NCBI GenBank assembly: GCA_902470895.1
Contig: CABRID010000086.1
Coordinates: forward strand, 1 to 8,557
Source of the DNA: an uncultured Collinsella sp.
Lineage (GTDB): Bacteria > Actinomycetota > Coriobacteriia > Coriobacteriales > Coriobacteriaceae
Reading direction: 5' to 3'
DNA length: 8,557 nt
The notes below the pieces were generated by a model. That model saw only the letters and a list, made by a program, of their open reading frames with translations. It did not search any database and was not told the origin of the DNA. This document shows positions 1 through 6,201 of the stretch, one piece after another. The first letter of the stretch is position 1, and each line of letters opens with the position of its first letter. The translations under genes and the position numbers were made by a program.

Positions 1-61
1 AAAGATCAAGTCGTCCTCGCAGACGCTCAAGCAGGAATACCTCGATACATACGAGAGATGA
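1..61 (+). CDS. 3' end of an unidentified gene (partial)
   Basis: Reading from base 2, the frame stays open to a TGA at 59-61 and gives a 19-residue C-terminal fragment, KIKSSSQTLKQEYLDTYER. Most third positions are G or C, as in the solid genes of this window, which supports real coding. The tail is hydrophilic and charged, like many cytoplasmic C-termini. I do not recognise the family, and the fragment is too short to assign a role. It lies about 75 bases upstream of the proposed rpmE promoter on the same strand, so it belongs to a separate upstream unit. Confidence 0.4.
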   Translation, partial: KIKSSSQTLKQEYLDTYER

Positions 62-134
62 ATGTGGGGGAGTGTTCGGATGAAGTTGATATTTAAGGTC
101 CAGCTCATGTCGTGCCGAAAAGACCGTGAACCTT

Positions 135-163
135 TTGTGGGACACGCGGCGCCGTGGTACCAT
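135..163 (+). promoter_or_regulatory. Predicted promoter of rpmE
   Basis: A -35-like TTGTGG (135-140) and a -10-like TACCAT (158-163) are separated by exactly 17 bases. Transcription would start near 170, leaving a leader of about 78 bases before the rpmE start codon. The -10 matches the consensus at 4 of 6 positions and the -35 at about 3 of 6, so this is plausible but not strong. Confidence 0.45.
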
Positions 164-169
164 AGCCGA

Positions 170-247
170 GTTTGTTGTCTTGGTCGGAAACCAAGACGCC
201 TTATGCGCTGATCGGTAACCAGCGCCTGACCAATAAGGAGTCCTACC
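170..247 (+). promoter_or_regulatory. Structured rpmE leader (candidate L31 autoregulatory element)
   Basis: Two hairpins follow each other just before the gene. The first has perfect 8-bp arms, GTCTTGGT (177-184) and ACCAAGAC (190-197), around a 5-base loop. The second has 6-bp arms, GCGCTG (205-210) and CAGCGC (220-225). Both share a similar apical stretch, TCGGAAACCA and TCGGTAACCA. The ribosome binding site AAGGAG (235-240) lies 10 bases after the second hairpin and 7 before the ATG. Ribosomal-protein leaders of this type commonly mediate feedback by the protein they encode. I recall RNA families described for L31 leaders, including one named for Coriobacteria, but could not check the match. 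Confidence 0.5.
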
Positions 248-673
248 ATGAAGCAGGGTATCCATCCCCAGTATGTCGAGTGCACGGTGACGTGCTCCTG
301 CGGCAACACCTTCAAGACGCACGCTACCGTGTCCGAGATGAAGGTTGAGCTTTGCAACGAGTGCCACCCGTTCTACACCGGCCAGCAGAAGTTCGTCGAC
401 ACCGGTGGACGCGTCCAGCGCTTCGCCGACAAGTTCGGTGGCGCCGCTGCCGCCCAGCTCAAGAAGGCCGAGGAGGCCAAGGCTGCCAAGGCTGCCAAGG
501 CTGCTGAGGCCGAGGCCGCTCGCAAGGCCGCCGCTGAGGCTAAGGCTGCCGAGAAGGCCAAGCGTGCTGCTAAGTTTGCCGAGGAGGCTGCCAAGCAGGC
601 CGCCGAGGCTCCCGCAGAGGCTCCCGTCGAGGAGGCCGCTGCCGAGGCCGAGACCACCGAGGCTGCTGAGTAA
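248..673 (+). CDS. rpmE: 50S ribosomal protein L31 (bL31, zinc type) with long C-terminal tail
   Basis: This is the large-subunit protein bL31, which bridges the central protuberance and the small subunit. Residues 1-65 are the family core: it opens MKQGIHPQY, has Cys16, Cys18, Cys36 and Cys39 for a zinc site (the C+ form), and contains the HPFYTGQQ and GGRVQRF blocks. The family is usually about 65-90 residues, but this protein has 141. Residues 66-141 form a low-complexity tail, rich in Ala, Lys and Glu and likely helical, that turns acidic and Pro-containing at the end. The ATG is preceded by AAGGAG at 7 bases. The gene is monocistronic, with its own leader and a strong terminator. Codon use in the tail is the same GC-ending style as the core, so I see no sign of a frame error. 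The family call is nearly certain; the role of the tail is unknown. Confidence 0.97.
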   Translation: MKQGIHPQYVECTVTCSCGNTFKTHATVSEMKVELCNECHPFYTGQQKFVDTGGRVQRFADKFGGAAAAQLKKAEEAKAAKAAKAAEAEAARKAAAEAKAAEKAKRAAKFAEEAAKQAAEAPAEAPVEEAAAEAETTEAAE

Positions 674-707
674 ATAGCTCGCTGAGCAAACACTCGCATT
701 CATGGCT

Positions 708-747
708 AAAGGGCCGCGTATCCATTTGGGTGCGCGGCCCTTTTCCT
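708..747 (+). terminator. Rho-independent terminator of rpmE
   Basis: Bases 708-718 (AAAGGGCCGCG) pair perfectly with 733-743. The pairing continues inward with G-U pairs to a four-base loop at 724-727, giving about 16 pairs. The right arm runs into TTTTCCTTT. It lies 35 bases after the rpmE stop. Confidence 0.9.
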
Positions 748-750
748 TTA

Positions 751-783
751 TTGGTGCAAACCAACCTGTCCCTATTGCACCAA
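751..783. repeat. Palindromic element A
   Basis: Perfect 9-bp arms, TTGGTGCAA (751-759) and TTGCACCAA (775-783), flank a loop that carries AACCTGTCCCTA. Read on the minus strand, the left arm is followed directly by TAGGGACAGG, the core shared with the elements at 817-847 and 8079-8144. Bases 760-768 (ACCAACCTG) are also perfectly complementary to 845-853, just after element B, so an alternative long-range fold exists. Confidence 0.6.
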
Positions 784-784
784 A

Positions 785-822
785 TGGCAGAGAGACAGTG
801 TTTTCCCAGATAAAAGCTGCCA
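785..822. repeat. Palindromic element between A and B (weak)
   Basis: TGGCAG (785-790) pairs with CTGCCA (817-822). On the plus strand the left arm is followed by AGAGACAG, one base away from the AGGGACAG core of the neighbouring elements. The right arm is shared with the left arm of element B, so the two folds exclude each other. The arms are only 6 bp, so this call is tentative. Confidence 0.3.
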
Positions 823-847
823 AAATAAACCAGTCCCTTTTTGGCAG
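817..847. repeat. Palindromic element B
   Basis: Perfect 9-bp arms, CTGCCAAAA (817-825) and TTTTGGCAG (839-847), flank a 13-base loop containing ACCAGTCCCT. Read on the minus strand, the left arm is followed by AGGGACTGG, the same core position as in element A, although the arm sequences are unrelated. Confidence 0.6.
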
Positions 848-912
848 GTTGGTCGTAGTTATTACGTGGCGGTTGAGGTCGACCGCATAGGGTGCGCCCT
901 GTTTGGCTAAAG

Positions 913-918
913 TACAAT
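913..918 (+). promoter_or_regulatory. Possible -10 box of the secA promoter
   Basis: TACAAT matches the -10 consensus at 5 of 6 positions and lies 62 bases upstream of the chosen secA start. The rpmE terminator upstream means secA needs its own promoter. I find no good -35 hexamer at 16-18 bases, so the call is weak. Confidence 0.35.
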
Positions 919-979
919 TATCTGTGTTTAACTCGCCCGCAGCTGCACGGCGTGGGCGATGGCCAAAAAGGAAAACCAC

Positions 980-3787
980 ATGGGATTCATGTCAAAGCTG
1001 CTGTCCTTTGGATCCGATAAGGACCTTAAGCGCTACTACAAGATCGTCGACCAGATCAACGGTCTTGAGCCCCAGTTTGAGAAGATGACCGAGGAGGAAC
1101 TCCGCGCCCAGACCGATAAGTTCCGCGAGCGCTACGCCAACGGCGAGTCGCTCGACGACATGCTCCCCGAGGCTTTTGCCACTGTGCGCGAGGCTTCCAA
1201 GCGCATCACGGGCATGCGTCACTTTGACGTACAGCTCATTGGCGCCATGGCGCTTCATGAGGGTCATATTGCCGAGATGAAGACCGGCGAAGGTAAGACG
1301 CTCGTCTCCACCTTGGCCGGCTACCTCAATGCTATCGCCGGCAAGGGCGTGCATGTCGTTACCGTCAACGATTACCTGGCAAAGCGCGACTCCGAGTGGA
1401 TGGGCCGCATCTACAAGTACCTGGGAATGACCGTCGGTCTGCTCCAGAACAACATGCCGCTCGAGCTCAAGCGTCCGGCCTACCAGGCAGACATCACCTA
1501 CGGCACCAACTCCGAGTTCGGTTTCGACTACCTGCGCGACAACATGGTCACCCGTCCCGAGCAGCGCGTGCAGCGCGGTCACAACTACGCCATCGTCGAC
1601 GAGGTCGACTCCATCCTGATCGATGAGGCCAGGACGCCGCTCATTATCTCGGGCGCCGGCACTAAGTCCGCCAGCACCTACAAGGACTTCGCGCGCGCCG
1701 TGCGCGGCCTGGAGCGCGGTGAGGACGTGTCGCACGACATGCTCACCGCCACCGAGGACGTTGAACCCACGGGCGACTACGTCATGGACGAGGCCAAGCA
1801 CACCATCGCCGCCACCGAGCGCGGTCTTAAGAAGATCGAGCGCCGCCTGGGTATCGATGACATCTATGCCGATCTCTCCGGCCAGCTGGTCAACCACCTG
1901 CAGCAGGCGCTGAAGGCCCAGTACATGTTCCACCGTGATAAGCAGTACGTGGTCACCAACGGCGAGGTCAAGATCGTCGACGAGTTCACCGGCCGCATTA
2001 TGGAAGGCCGCCGTTACTCCGAGGGCCTGCACCAGGCCATTGAGGCCAAAGAGGGCGTGCTCGTACGCGAGGAGAACCAGACCCTGGCCACCATCACCCT
2101 GCAGAACTACTTCCGTCTGTATGACAAGCTCTCCGGCATGACCGGCACGGCACTTACCGAGGATGCTGAGTTCCGCGAGATCTACAAGCTGCCCGTCGAG
2201 GTCATCCCCTCCAACAAGCCCGTGCAGCGCGTGGACCACGAGGACCTGGTGTACCGCACCATTCAGGCTAAATACAACGCCGTTGCCGACGACGTTGAGC
2301 GTCGTCACGCCAAGGGGCAACCGGTCCTGGTGGGCACCGTCTCCATCGAGAGCTCCGAGAAGCTGTCCGCCGCCCTTACCAAGCGCGGCATCGCGCACGA
2401 GGTCCTCAACGCCAAGCATCACGAGCGCGAGGCTCATATCGTTGCCCAGGCCGGACGCTACGGCGCCGTGACCATCGCTACTAACATGGCCGGTCGTGGT
2501 ACCGACATCCTGCTGGGCGGCAACCCCGACGAGCTGGTGCGCGAGCGCTTGGAGTACGAGGGCCTGACCATGGAGGACGTGACGCCCGAGCAGCTCGAGC
2601 AGTTTAACGCCGAGGCCAAGGAGACCTGCAAGGCCGAGCGCGAGCGCGTGCTTGCCGCCGGCGGCCTGACCGTTATCGGAACCGAGCGCCACGAGTCCCG
2701 TCGTATCGACAACCAGCTGCGCGGCCGCTCCGGTCGTCAGGGCGATCCGGGCGAGACCCAGTTCTACCTGTCGCTCGAGGACGACCTCATGCGCCTGTTC
2801 GGCGGCGACAAGATGGACCGCGTCTCCAAGATGATGGTCACGGCCGACATGGGCGACGACATGCCCATCCAGCACAAGATCATCTCCAAGGCCGTCGAGA
2901 GCGCCCAGCACAAGGTCGAGAGCATCAACTTCTCCATGCGTAAGAGCGTCCTTGAGTACGACGACGTCATGAACAAGCAGCGCCAGGTCATCTACGCCGA
3001 GCGCAATAAGATTCTGGACGGCAAGGACCTGACCGACCACATCACCGAGGTCATGCACGACACCGTGTACCGCTGCGTGCAGGAGTTCTGCACCAAGGAC
3101 AGTCACGATGGCGAGCGCGACCTGGAGGGCCTGCGCAAGTGGGTTGTGGAGCTCACCGGCCACATCGATACGCCGAAGTTCCCCGACGAGGATTATGAGG
3201 CCCTGGCTGCCGATGTCCTGGCTTACGTAGAGAAGTGCTACAACATGAAGGCCGAGCGCTTGGGCGAGGACCTGATGCGCGAGCTCAACACCCAGGTCAT
3301 GCTGCGCGTCATCGATACCCGCTGGATGAACTACCTGCAGGAGATGGACTACCTCAAGACCGGCATCGGCCTGCGCGGCTTTGGCCAGCGCGACCCGCTG
3401 GTTGAGTACAAGACCGAGGCCTACGGCGCGTTCCAGATACTCGTCGATACCATGTATGAGGATTACCTGCGCACGGTTCTGCGCATCGAGATCAAGGCTG
3501 CCCCGCGTGCCGTGGAGCACAAGGAGGAGCCCGCGCTCGAGGGTGCGCACTTCTCCGGTCCTGCCGAGGTCGATGGTGACAACGGCGACTCGGTGCTGCG
3601 CAAGCAGGCGCAGGTGCAGGCCCGCACGGCTGTCCAAGGCGGACCGGCTGCCGTTAACAATGGTGACAAGGTGACCACCTATCGCAAGTCCGAGAGCGAC
3701 GATCCGTACGTCAACGTGGGCCGCAATGACCCGTGCCCCTGCGGTAGCGGCAAGAAGTTTAAGTACTGCCATGGCAGGAATCGTTAA
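980..3787 (+). CDS. secA: Protein translocase ATPase SecA
   Basis: SecA is the motor ATPase that pushes preproteins through the SecYEG channel, working at the inner face of the membrane. With the start at 980 it has 935 residues, a normal length. Nucleotide-binding domain 1 carries the Walker A motif MKTGEGKT (100-107) and the Walker B motif DEVD (207-210). The preprotein-binding region follows. The second motor domain contains the ESRRIDNQLRGRSGRQGDPG stretch (arginine finger region, near 572-591). After the helical scaffold comes a variable linker and a C-terminal SEC-C zinc motif with Cys919, Cys921, Cys930 and His931. I chose ATG 980 over ATG 959 because AAGGA (968-972) sits 7 bases before 980, nothing similar precedes 959, and MGFMSKLLSFGSDK is the usual family N-terminus. 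The gene overlaps prfB by one base. No key residue is missing and there is no sign of a second, accessory SecA2. Confidence 0.97.
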   Translation: MGFMSKLLSFGSDKDLKRYYKIVDQINGLEPQFEKMTEEELRAQTDKFRERYANGESLDDMLPEAFATVREASKRITGMRHFDVQLIGAMALHEGHIAEMKTGEGKTLVSTLAGYLNAIAGKGVHVVTVNDYLAKRDSEWMGRIYKYLGMTVGLLQNNMPLELKRPAYQADITYGTNSEFGFDYLRDNMVTRPEQRVQRGHNYAIVDEVDSILIDEARTPLIISGAGTKSASTYKDFARAVRGLERGEDVSHDMLTATEDVEPTGDYVMDEAKHTIAATERGLKKIERRLGIDDIYADLSGQLVNHLQQALKAQYMFHRDKQYVVTNGEVKIVDEFTGRIMEGRRYSEGLHQAIEAKEGVLVREENQTLATITLQNYFRLYDKLSGMTGTALTEDAEFREIYKLPVEVIPSNKPVQRVDHEDLVYRTIQAKYNAVADDVERRHAKGQPVLVGTVSIESSEKLSAALTKRGIAHEVLNAKHHEREAHIVAQAGRYGAVTIATNMAGRGTDILLGGNPDELVRERLEYEGLTMEDVTPEQLEQFNAEAKETCKAERERVLAAGGLTVIGTERHESRRIDNQLRGRSGRQGDPGETQFYLSLEDDLMRLFGGDKMDRVSKMMVTADMGDDMPIQHKIISKAVESAQHKVESINFSMRKSVLEYDDVMNKQRQVIYAERNKILDGKDLTDHITEVMHDTVYRCVQEFCTKDSHDGERDLEGLRKWVVELTGHIDTPKFPDEDYEALAADVLAYVEKCYNMKAERLGEDLMRELNTQVMLRVIDTRWMNYLQEMDYLKTGIGLRGFGQRDPLVEYKTEAYGAFQILVDTMYEDYLRTVLRIEIKAAPRAVEHKEEPALEGAHFSGPAEVDGDNGDSVLRKQAQVQARTAVQGGPAAVNNGDKVTTYRKSESDDPYVNVGRNDPCPCGSGKKFKYCHGRNR

Positions 3788-4935
3788 TGGCTGAGGCTTT
3801 AGAGGTAACGCCCGCCGAGCTGGACGCGTTTGCGGACCGGCTCGGCGAGGTCGAGACGTATCTCCACCTGGACGAGAAACGTACCCGCGTGTCCGAGCTC
3901 GAGGCCAAAAGTGTTGCCCCTGGCTTTTGGGACGATGCCGACGCCGCCCGTGCCACCATGGAGGAGATCGCGCGCACCAAGGAAGATATCGCTGCCGTGG
4001 ACACCGCGCGCGGCGAGCTTTCCGATGCCCGCGCCGCGCTGGAGCTTGCCGAGGAGATGGGGGATGACCCCGACGCCGTCGCATTGCGCGAGGAGGCTGC
4101 CGCTACGGCAGAACGCCTGGCCCGCGCTATAGACGAGCTCGAGCTTTCGAGCTGGTTTACCGGTGAGTTCGATCACGGCGATGCCATTGTGACCATCAAG
4201 CCCGGACAGGGTGGTCTGGAGGCCCAGGACTGGACCTTCATGCTCTTTAAGATGTACATGAAGTACTGCCAGCGTCGCGGCTGGAAGGTCACCATCAACG
4301 ACTGTCCCGCGGCCGAGGTCATCGGCATCGACCGTGCGACCTTTACCGTCGAGGGCAAGGACGCATTTGGCATGCTGCGCGCCGAGGCCGGCGTCCACCG
4401 CTTGGTTCGCATTAGCCCCACCGACGACAAGAAGCGCCGCCAGACCACGTTTGCCGGCGTCGAGGTCATCCCCGTGCTACCCGATGATATCGACATCGAG
4501 ATCAGTCCCGACGATATCCGCGTGGACGTGTACCACGCGAGCGGACCGGGCGGTCAGGGCGTAAACACCACCGACTCCGCCGTGCGCGTGACGCATTTCC
4601 CCAGCGGCATTGTGGTTACCTGCCAAAACGAGCGCAGCCAGATCCAGAACAAGGCCGCGTGCATGCAGATCCTCAAGGCTCGCCTGTACGAGATCGAGCT
4701 CGAGAAGCGCGCCGAGGCGCTCGATGAGATTCGCGGACCCAAGACCACGATCGGTTTTGGCAACCAGATTCGCAGCTACGTGCTCTACCCGTACCAGATG
4801 GTCAAGGATCTGCGCTCGGGCGTGGAGACCAGCAATGTCGAGGCCGTTCTTGACGATGGCGACCTGGATTCGTTTGTAATTGGCTATCACCGTTGGGCTA
4901 CCGGCAACGCTGACGTGGAGACCCCGTCTGCATAA
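3787..4935 (+). CDS. prfB: Peptide chain release factor 2 (RF2)
   Basis: RF2 reads stop codons UAA and UGA on the ribosome and triggers release of the finished protein. It has 382 residues, slightly above the usual 365-371. The order is an N-terminal helical region, the PCRF domain, and the RF-1 catalytic domain with GGQ at 255-257 (SGPGGQGVNTTDSAVRVTH), the site that drives peptidyl-tRNA hydrolysis. RF2 identity is clear from GVHRLVR and RRQTTF around the codon-recognition loop. However, the tripeptide there is Ser210-Pro211-Thr212, not the usual Ser-Pro-Phe. The gene is one open frame, without the in-frame TGA and +1 frameshift site that many bacterial prfB genes carry near codon 26. Its ATG shares a base with the secA stop (TAATG), with AGGA (3776-3779) 7 bases before it, so translation is probably coupled to secA. 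RF1 is excluded by the Ser-Pro loop and flanking sequence. Confidence 0.96.
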   Translation: MAEALEVTPAELDAFADRLGEVETYLHLDEKRTRVSELEAKSVAPGFWDDADAARATMEEIARTKEDIAAVDTARGELSDARAALELAEEMGDDPDAVALREEAAATAERLARAIDELELSSWFTGEFDHGDAIVTIKPGQGGLEAQDWTFMLFKMYMKYCQRRGWKVTINDCPAAEVIGIDRATFTVEGKDAFGMLRAEAGVHRLVRISPTDDKKRRQTTFAGVEVIPVLPDDIDIEISPDDIRVDVYHASGPGGQGVNTTDSAVRVTHFPSGIVVTCQNERSQIQNKAACMQILKARLYEIELEKRAEALDEIRGPKTTIGFGNQIRSYVLYPYQMVKDLRSGVETSNVEAVLDDGDLDSFVIGYHRWATGNADVETPSA

Positions 4936-4963
4936 ACCGCCCGGATTATGTGGAAATGGATTT

Positions 4964-4987
4964 AAACCCTCCGAGCAGGGTGGTTTT
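4964..4987 (+). terminator. Terminator-like hairpin 1 after prfB
   Basis: AAACC (4964-4968) pairs with GGTTT (4982-4986), and the stem continues inward with one bulged T to a six-base loop. The right arm ends in TTTT. It lies 28 bases after the prfB stop. The stem is short and the T-run is partly used in pairing, so alone it would be modest. It resembles the next hairpin, 35 bases downstream. Confidence 0.45.
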
Positions 4988-4998
4988 GAATTCAGAGC

Positions 4999-5022
4999 AA
5001 ACCCTGCGCAGGGGTGGTTTTT
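4999..5022 (+). terminator. Terminator-like hairpin 2 after prfB
   Basis: The same layout as the hairpin at 4964-4987: AAACCCTGCG, then CAGGGGTGG, then TTTTT. AAACC (4999-5003) can pair with GGTTT (5016-5020), or ACCC with GGGT further in. The two copies start with the same seven bases and look like a diverged tandem duplication with a 35-base period. Confidence 0.5.
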
Positions 5023-5042
5023 GTTCGGCGAATCGGTAGAAT
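5015..5042 (+). promoter_or_regulatory. Weak promoter candidate for the YitT-family gene
   Basis: TAGAAT (5037-5042) matches the -10 consensus at 5 of 6 positions, with a poor -35-like TGGTTT (5015-5020) 16 bases upstream. If used, transcription would begin near 5049 and the transcript would run straight into the terminator hairpin at 5063-5090. The evidence is thin. Confidence 0.25.
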
Positions 5043-5062
5043 CGAATACAGCAAGAAGTTCG

Positions 5063-5090
5063 AAGCGCATCCGTTTGGGTGCGCTTTTTT
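5063..5090 (+). terminator. Strong terminator immediately upstream of the YitT-family gene
   Basis: AAGCGCATCC (5063-5072) pairs with GGGTGCGCTT (5077-5086) around a GTTT loop, ten pairs with one G-U. It is followed by an unbroken T-run to 5090. The AGGGAGG ribosome binding site of the next gene begins two bases after the T-run. It can act as the final terminator for secA-prfB or as an attenuator for the downstream gene. Confidence 0.8.
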
Positions 5091-5102
5091 GAGGGAGGCA
5101 GC

Positions 5103-5993
5103 ATGGCATATCGTCTGGACATCAAGCGCATTCTTTCGATGAACTTCTTTCACGATCTGCCCCAGATCATGTTGGGGTGCGCTCTGGCCGCTATTGCGAC
5201 CGACCTGTTTTTGATTCCCAACGGCCTTGCTGCCGGTGGCGTTACGGGCCTTGCCACCATTATCCAGGCGGTCGGCGCATCGCGTGGCCTATCGCTTCCC
5301 GTTGGTATTCAGACGATCGTGATGAACGCCTTGCTGCTGCTGGTGGTTATGCGCGCGGGCGGTATGTTCTATGTGGTGCAGACGGCGACGGGCTTTGTGC
5401 TGCTGGGCTTTTTCACCGACCTGTTTGCCCCGTTTGTGGCACCGCTGGCTCATGCCGACCTGATGCTGCCGGCCATGTGGGGCGGTATCGTTACGGGCAT
5501 TGGCTACGGCATGGTGCTGCGTGCCGGCGCCAATACCGGTGGCTCTGACACCATCGGCCAGATTATCTCGCGCAATACGTCACTGCCGGTGGGCTCAACC
5601 GTTATGGCGATCGATGTTGCCGTGTGCGCCTTGTCGGCCCCGGTGTTCTCGATCGAAAACGCGCTGTACGCCGGCCTTTCGATGGTCATTAGCGGTTATG
5701 TGATCGATGCCGTGGTCGATGGCGGCAACAAGCGCCGTATGGTGCTCATCATCTCGGACAATTTCCCCGATATCGCGGCCGACATCATGTACGGCCTGGG
5801 CCGCGGCTGCACCAAGTTTAGGGCGACCGGCATGTATTCGGGCGCCGAGAAGCCGGTGATCATGGTGATTGTGAGCCGTCGTGAGCTCAACACCCTTAAG
5901 ACCATCGTGCGCGAACGCGATCCGCACGCCATCGTGACCGTTGCCGATGTCACGGAAACCTTCGGCGAGGGCTTTAAGGACATCAGCGCGTAG
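5103..5993 (+). CDS. YitT-family integral membrane protein (N-terminal membrane domain plus DUF2179)
   Basis: This 296-residue protein has the standard YitT layout. Hydrophobic segments lie near residues 19-42, 66-84, 88-112, 121-140 and 163-205, with small-residue loops AAGGVTG (43-49) and RAGANTGGSDT (140-150). A soluble DUF2179 domain runs from about 213 to 290. The family is common in bacteria with several copies per genome, and its substrate is not firmly established, so I give no transport function. I chose ATG 5103 because AGGGAGG (5092-5098) sits 4 bases upstream; a GTG at 5079 is in frame but lies inside the terminator stem. The gene is flanked by a terminator on the left and a 208-base gap on the right, so it appears to be alone. 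Which of the known paralogues it corresponds to cannot be told. Confidence 0.9.
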   Translation: MAYRLDIKRILSMNFFHDLPQIMLGCALAAIATDLFLIPNGLAAGGVTGLATIIQAVGASRGLSLPVGIQTIVMNALLLLVVMRAGGMFYVVQTATGFVLLGFFTDLFAPFVAPLAHADLMLPAMWGGIVTGIGYGMVLRAGANTGGSDTIGQIISRNTSLPVGSTVMAIDVAVCALSAPVFSIENALYAGLSMVISGYVIDAVVDGGNKRRMVLIISDNFPDIAADIMYGLGRGCTKFRATGMYSGAEKPVIMVIVSRRELNTLKTIVRERDPHAIVTVADVTETFGEGFKDISA

Positions 5994-6110
5994 GATTGAG
6001 CGGGACCGCATCCAAAAGACGTTCACATTGATAAACCGTTTCATCAGGGCGTCTGCCTGCTCAATTGTTCAAATACTGATAAAAACTCTGGTAAAGCCTT
6101 CACTTTCCCG

Positions 6111-6116
6111 CATAAT
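6111..6116 (+). promoter_or_regulatory. Possible -10 box for the transketolase operon
   Basis: CATAAT matches the -10 consensus at 5 of 6 positions and lies in the 208-base gap before the transketolase genes, which is the most AT-rich part of this region. No convincing -35 lies 16-18 bases upstream; TTGTTC (6065-6070) is too far. The leader would be about 80 bases. No clear terminator for the preceding gene is visible in the gap, only a 7-bp inverted repeat (5995-6001 with 6059-6065). Confidence 0.3.
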
Positions 6117-6201
6117 GGATGGCGTACGTGCATCGCGGCCGGGCTGGGACTACCTTCTGTGCCGTGCGCATCTTGTCTAAAGAGGATGAAAGGAAGGCAC
6201 A

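Noticed and set aside
80..211. A 43-codon frame with a GGGGGAG 7 bases before its ATG, between the upstream gene and rpmE
   Set aside because: It runs through the proposed rpmE promoter and leader hairpins and uses codons that are rare in the neighbours (ATA, AGA, CGA, TGT). A chance frame is more likely.
959..979. Upstream ATG of secA adding MAKKENH
   Set aside because: No ribosome binding site precedes it. The AAGGA within this stretch fits the ATG at 980, and the family N-terminus begins there.
992..4084. A very long minus-strand open frame (1030 codons) opposite secA and the start of prfB
   Set aside because: It mirrors secA codon by codon. In GC-rich genes with G/C-ending codons the opposite frame often lacks stops. 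The protein is low-complexity (Leu/Val/Gly/His/Asp) with no recognisable domain.
5079..5102. GTG start adding eight residues to the YitT-family protein
   Set aside because: It lies inside the terminator stem, while ATG 5103 has an AGGGAGG just upstream and a typical N-terminus.
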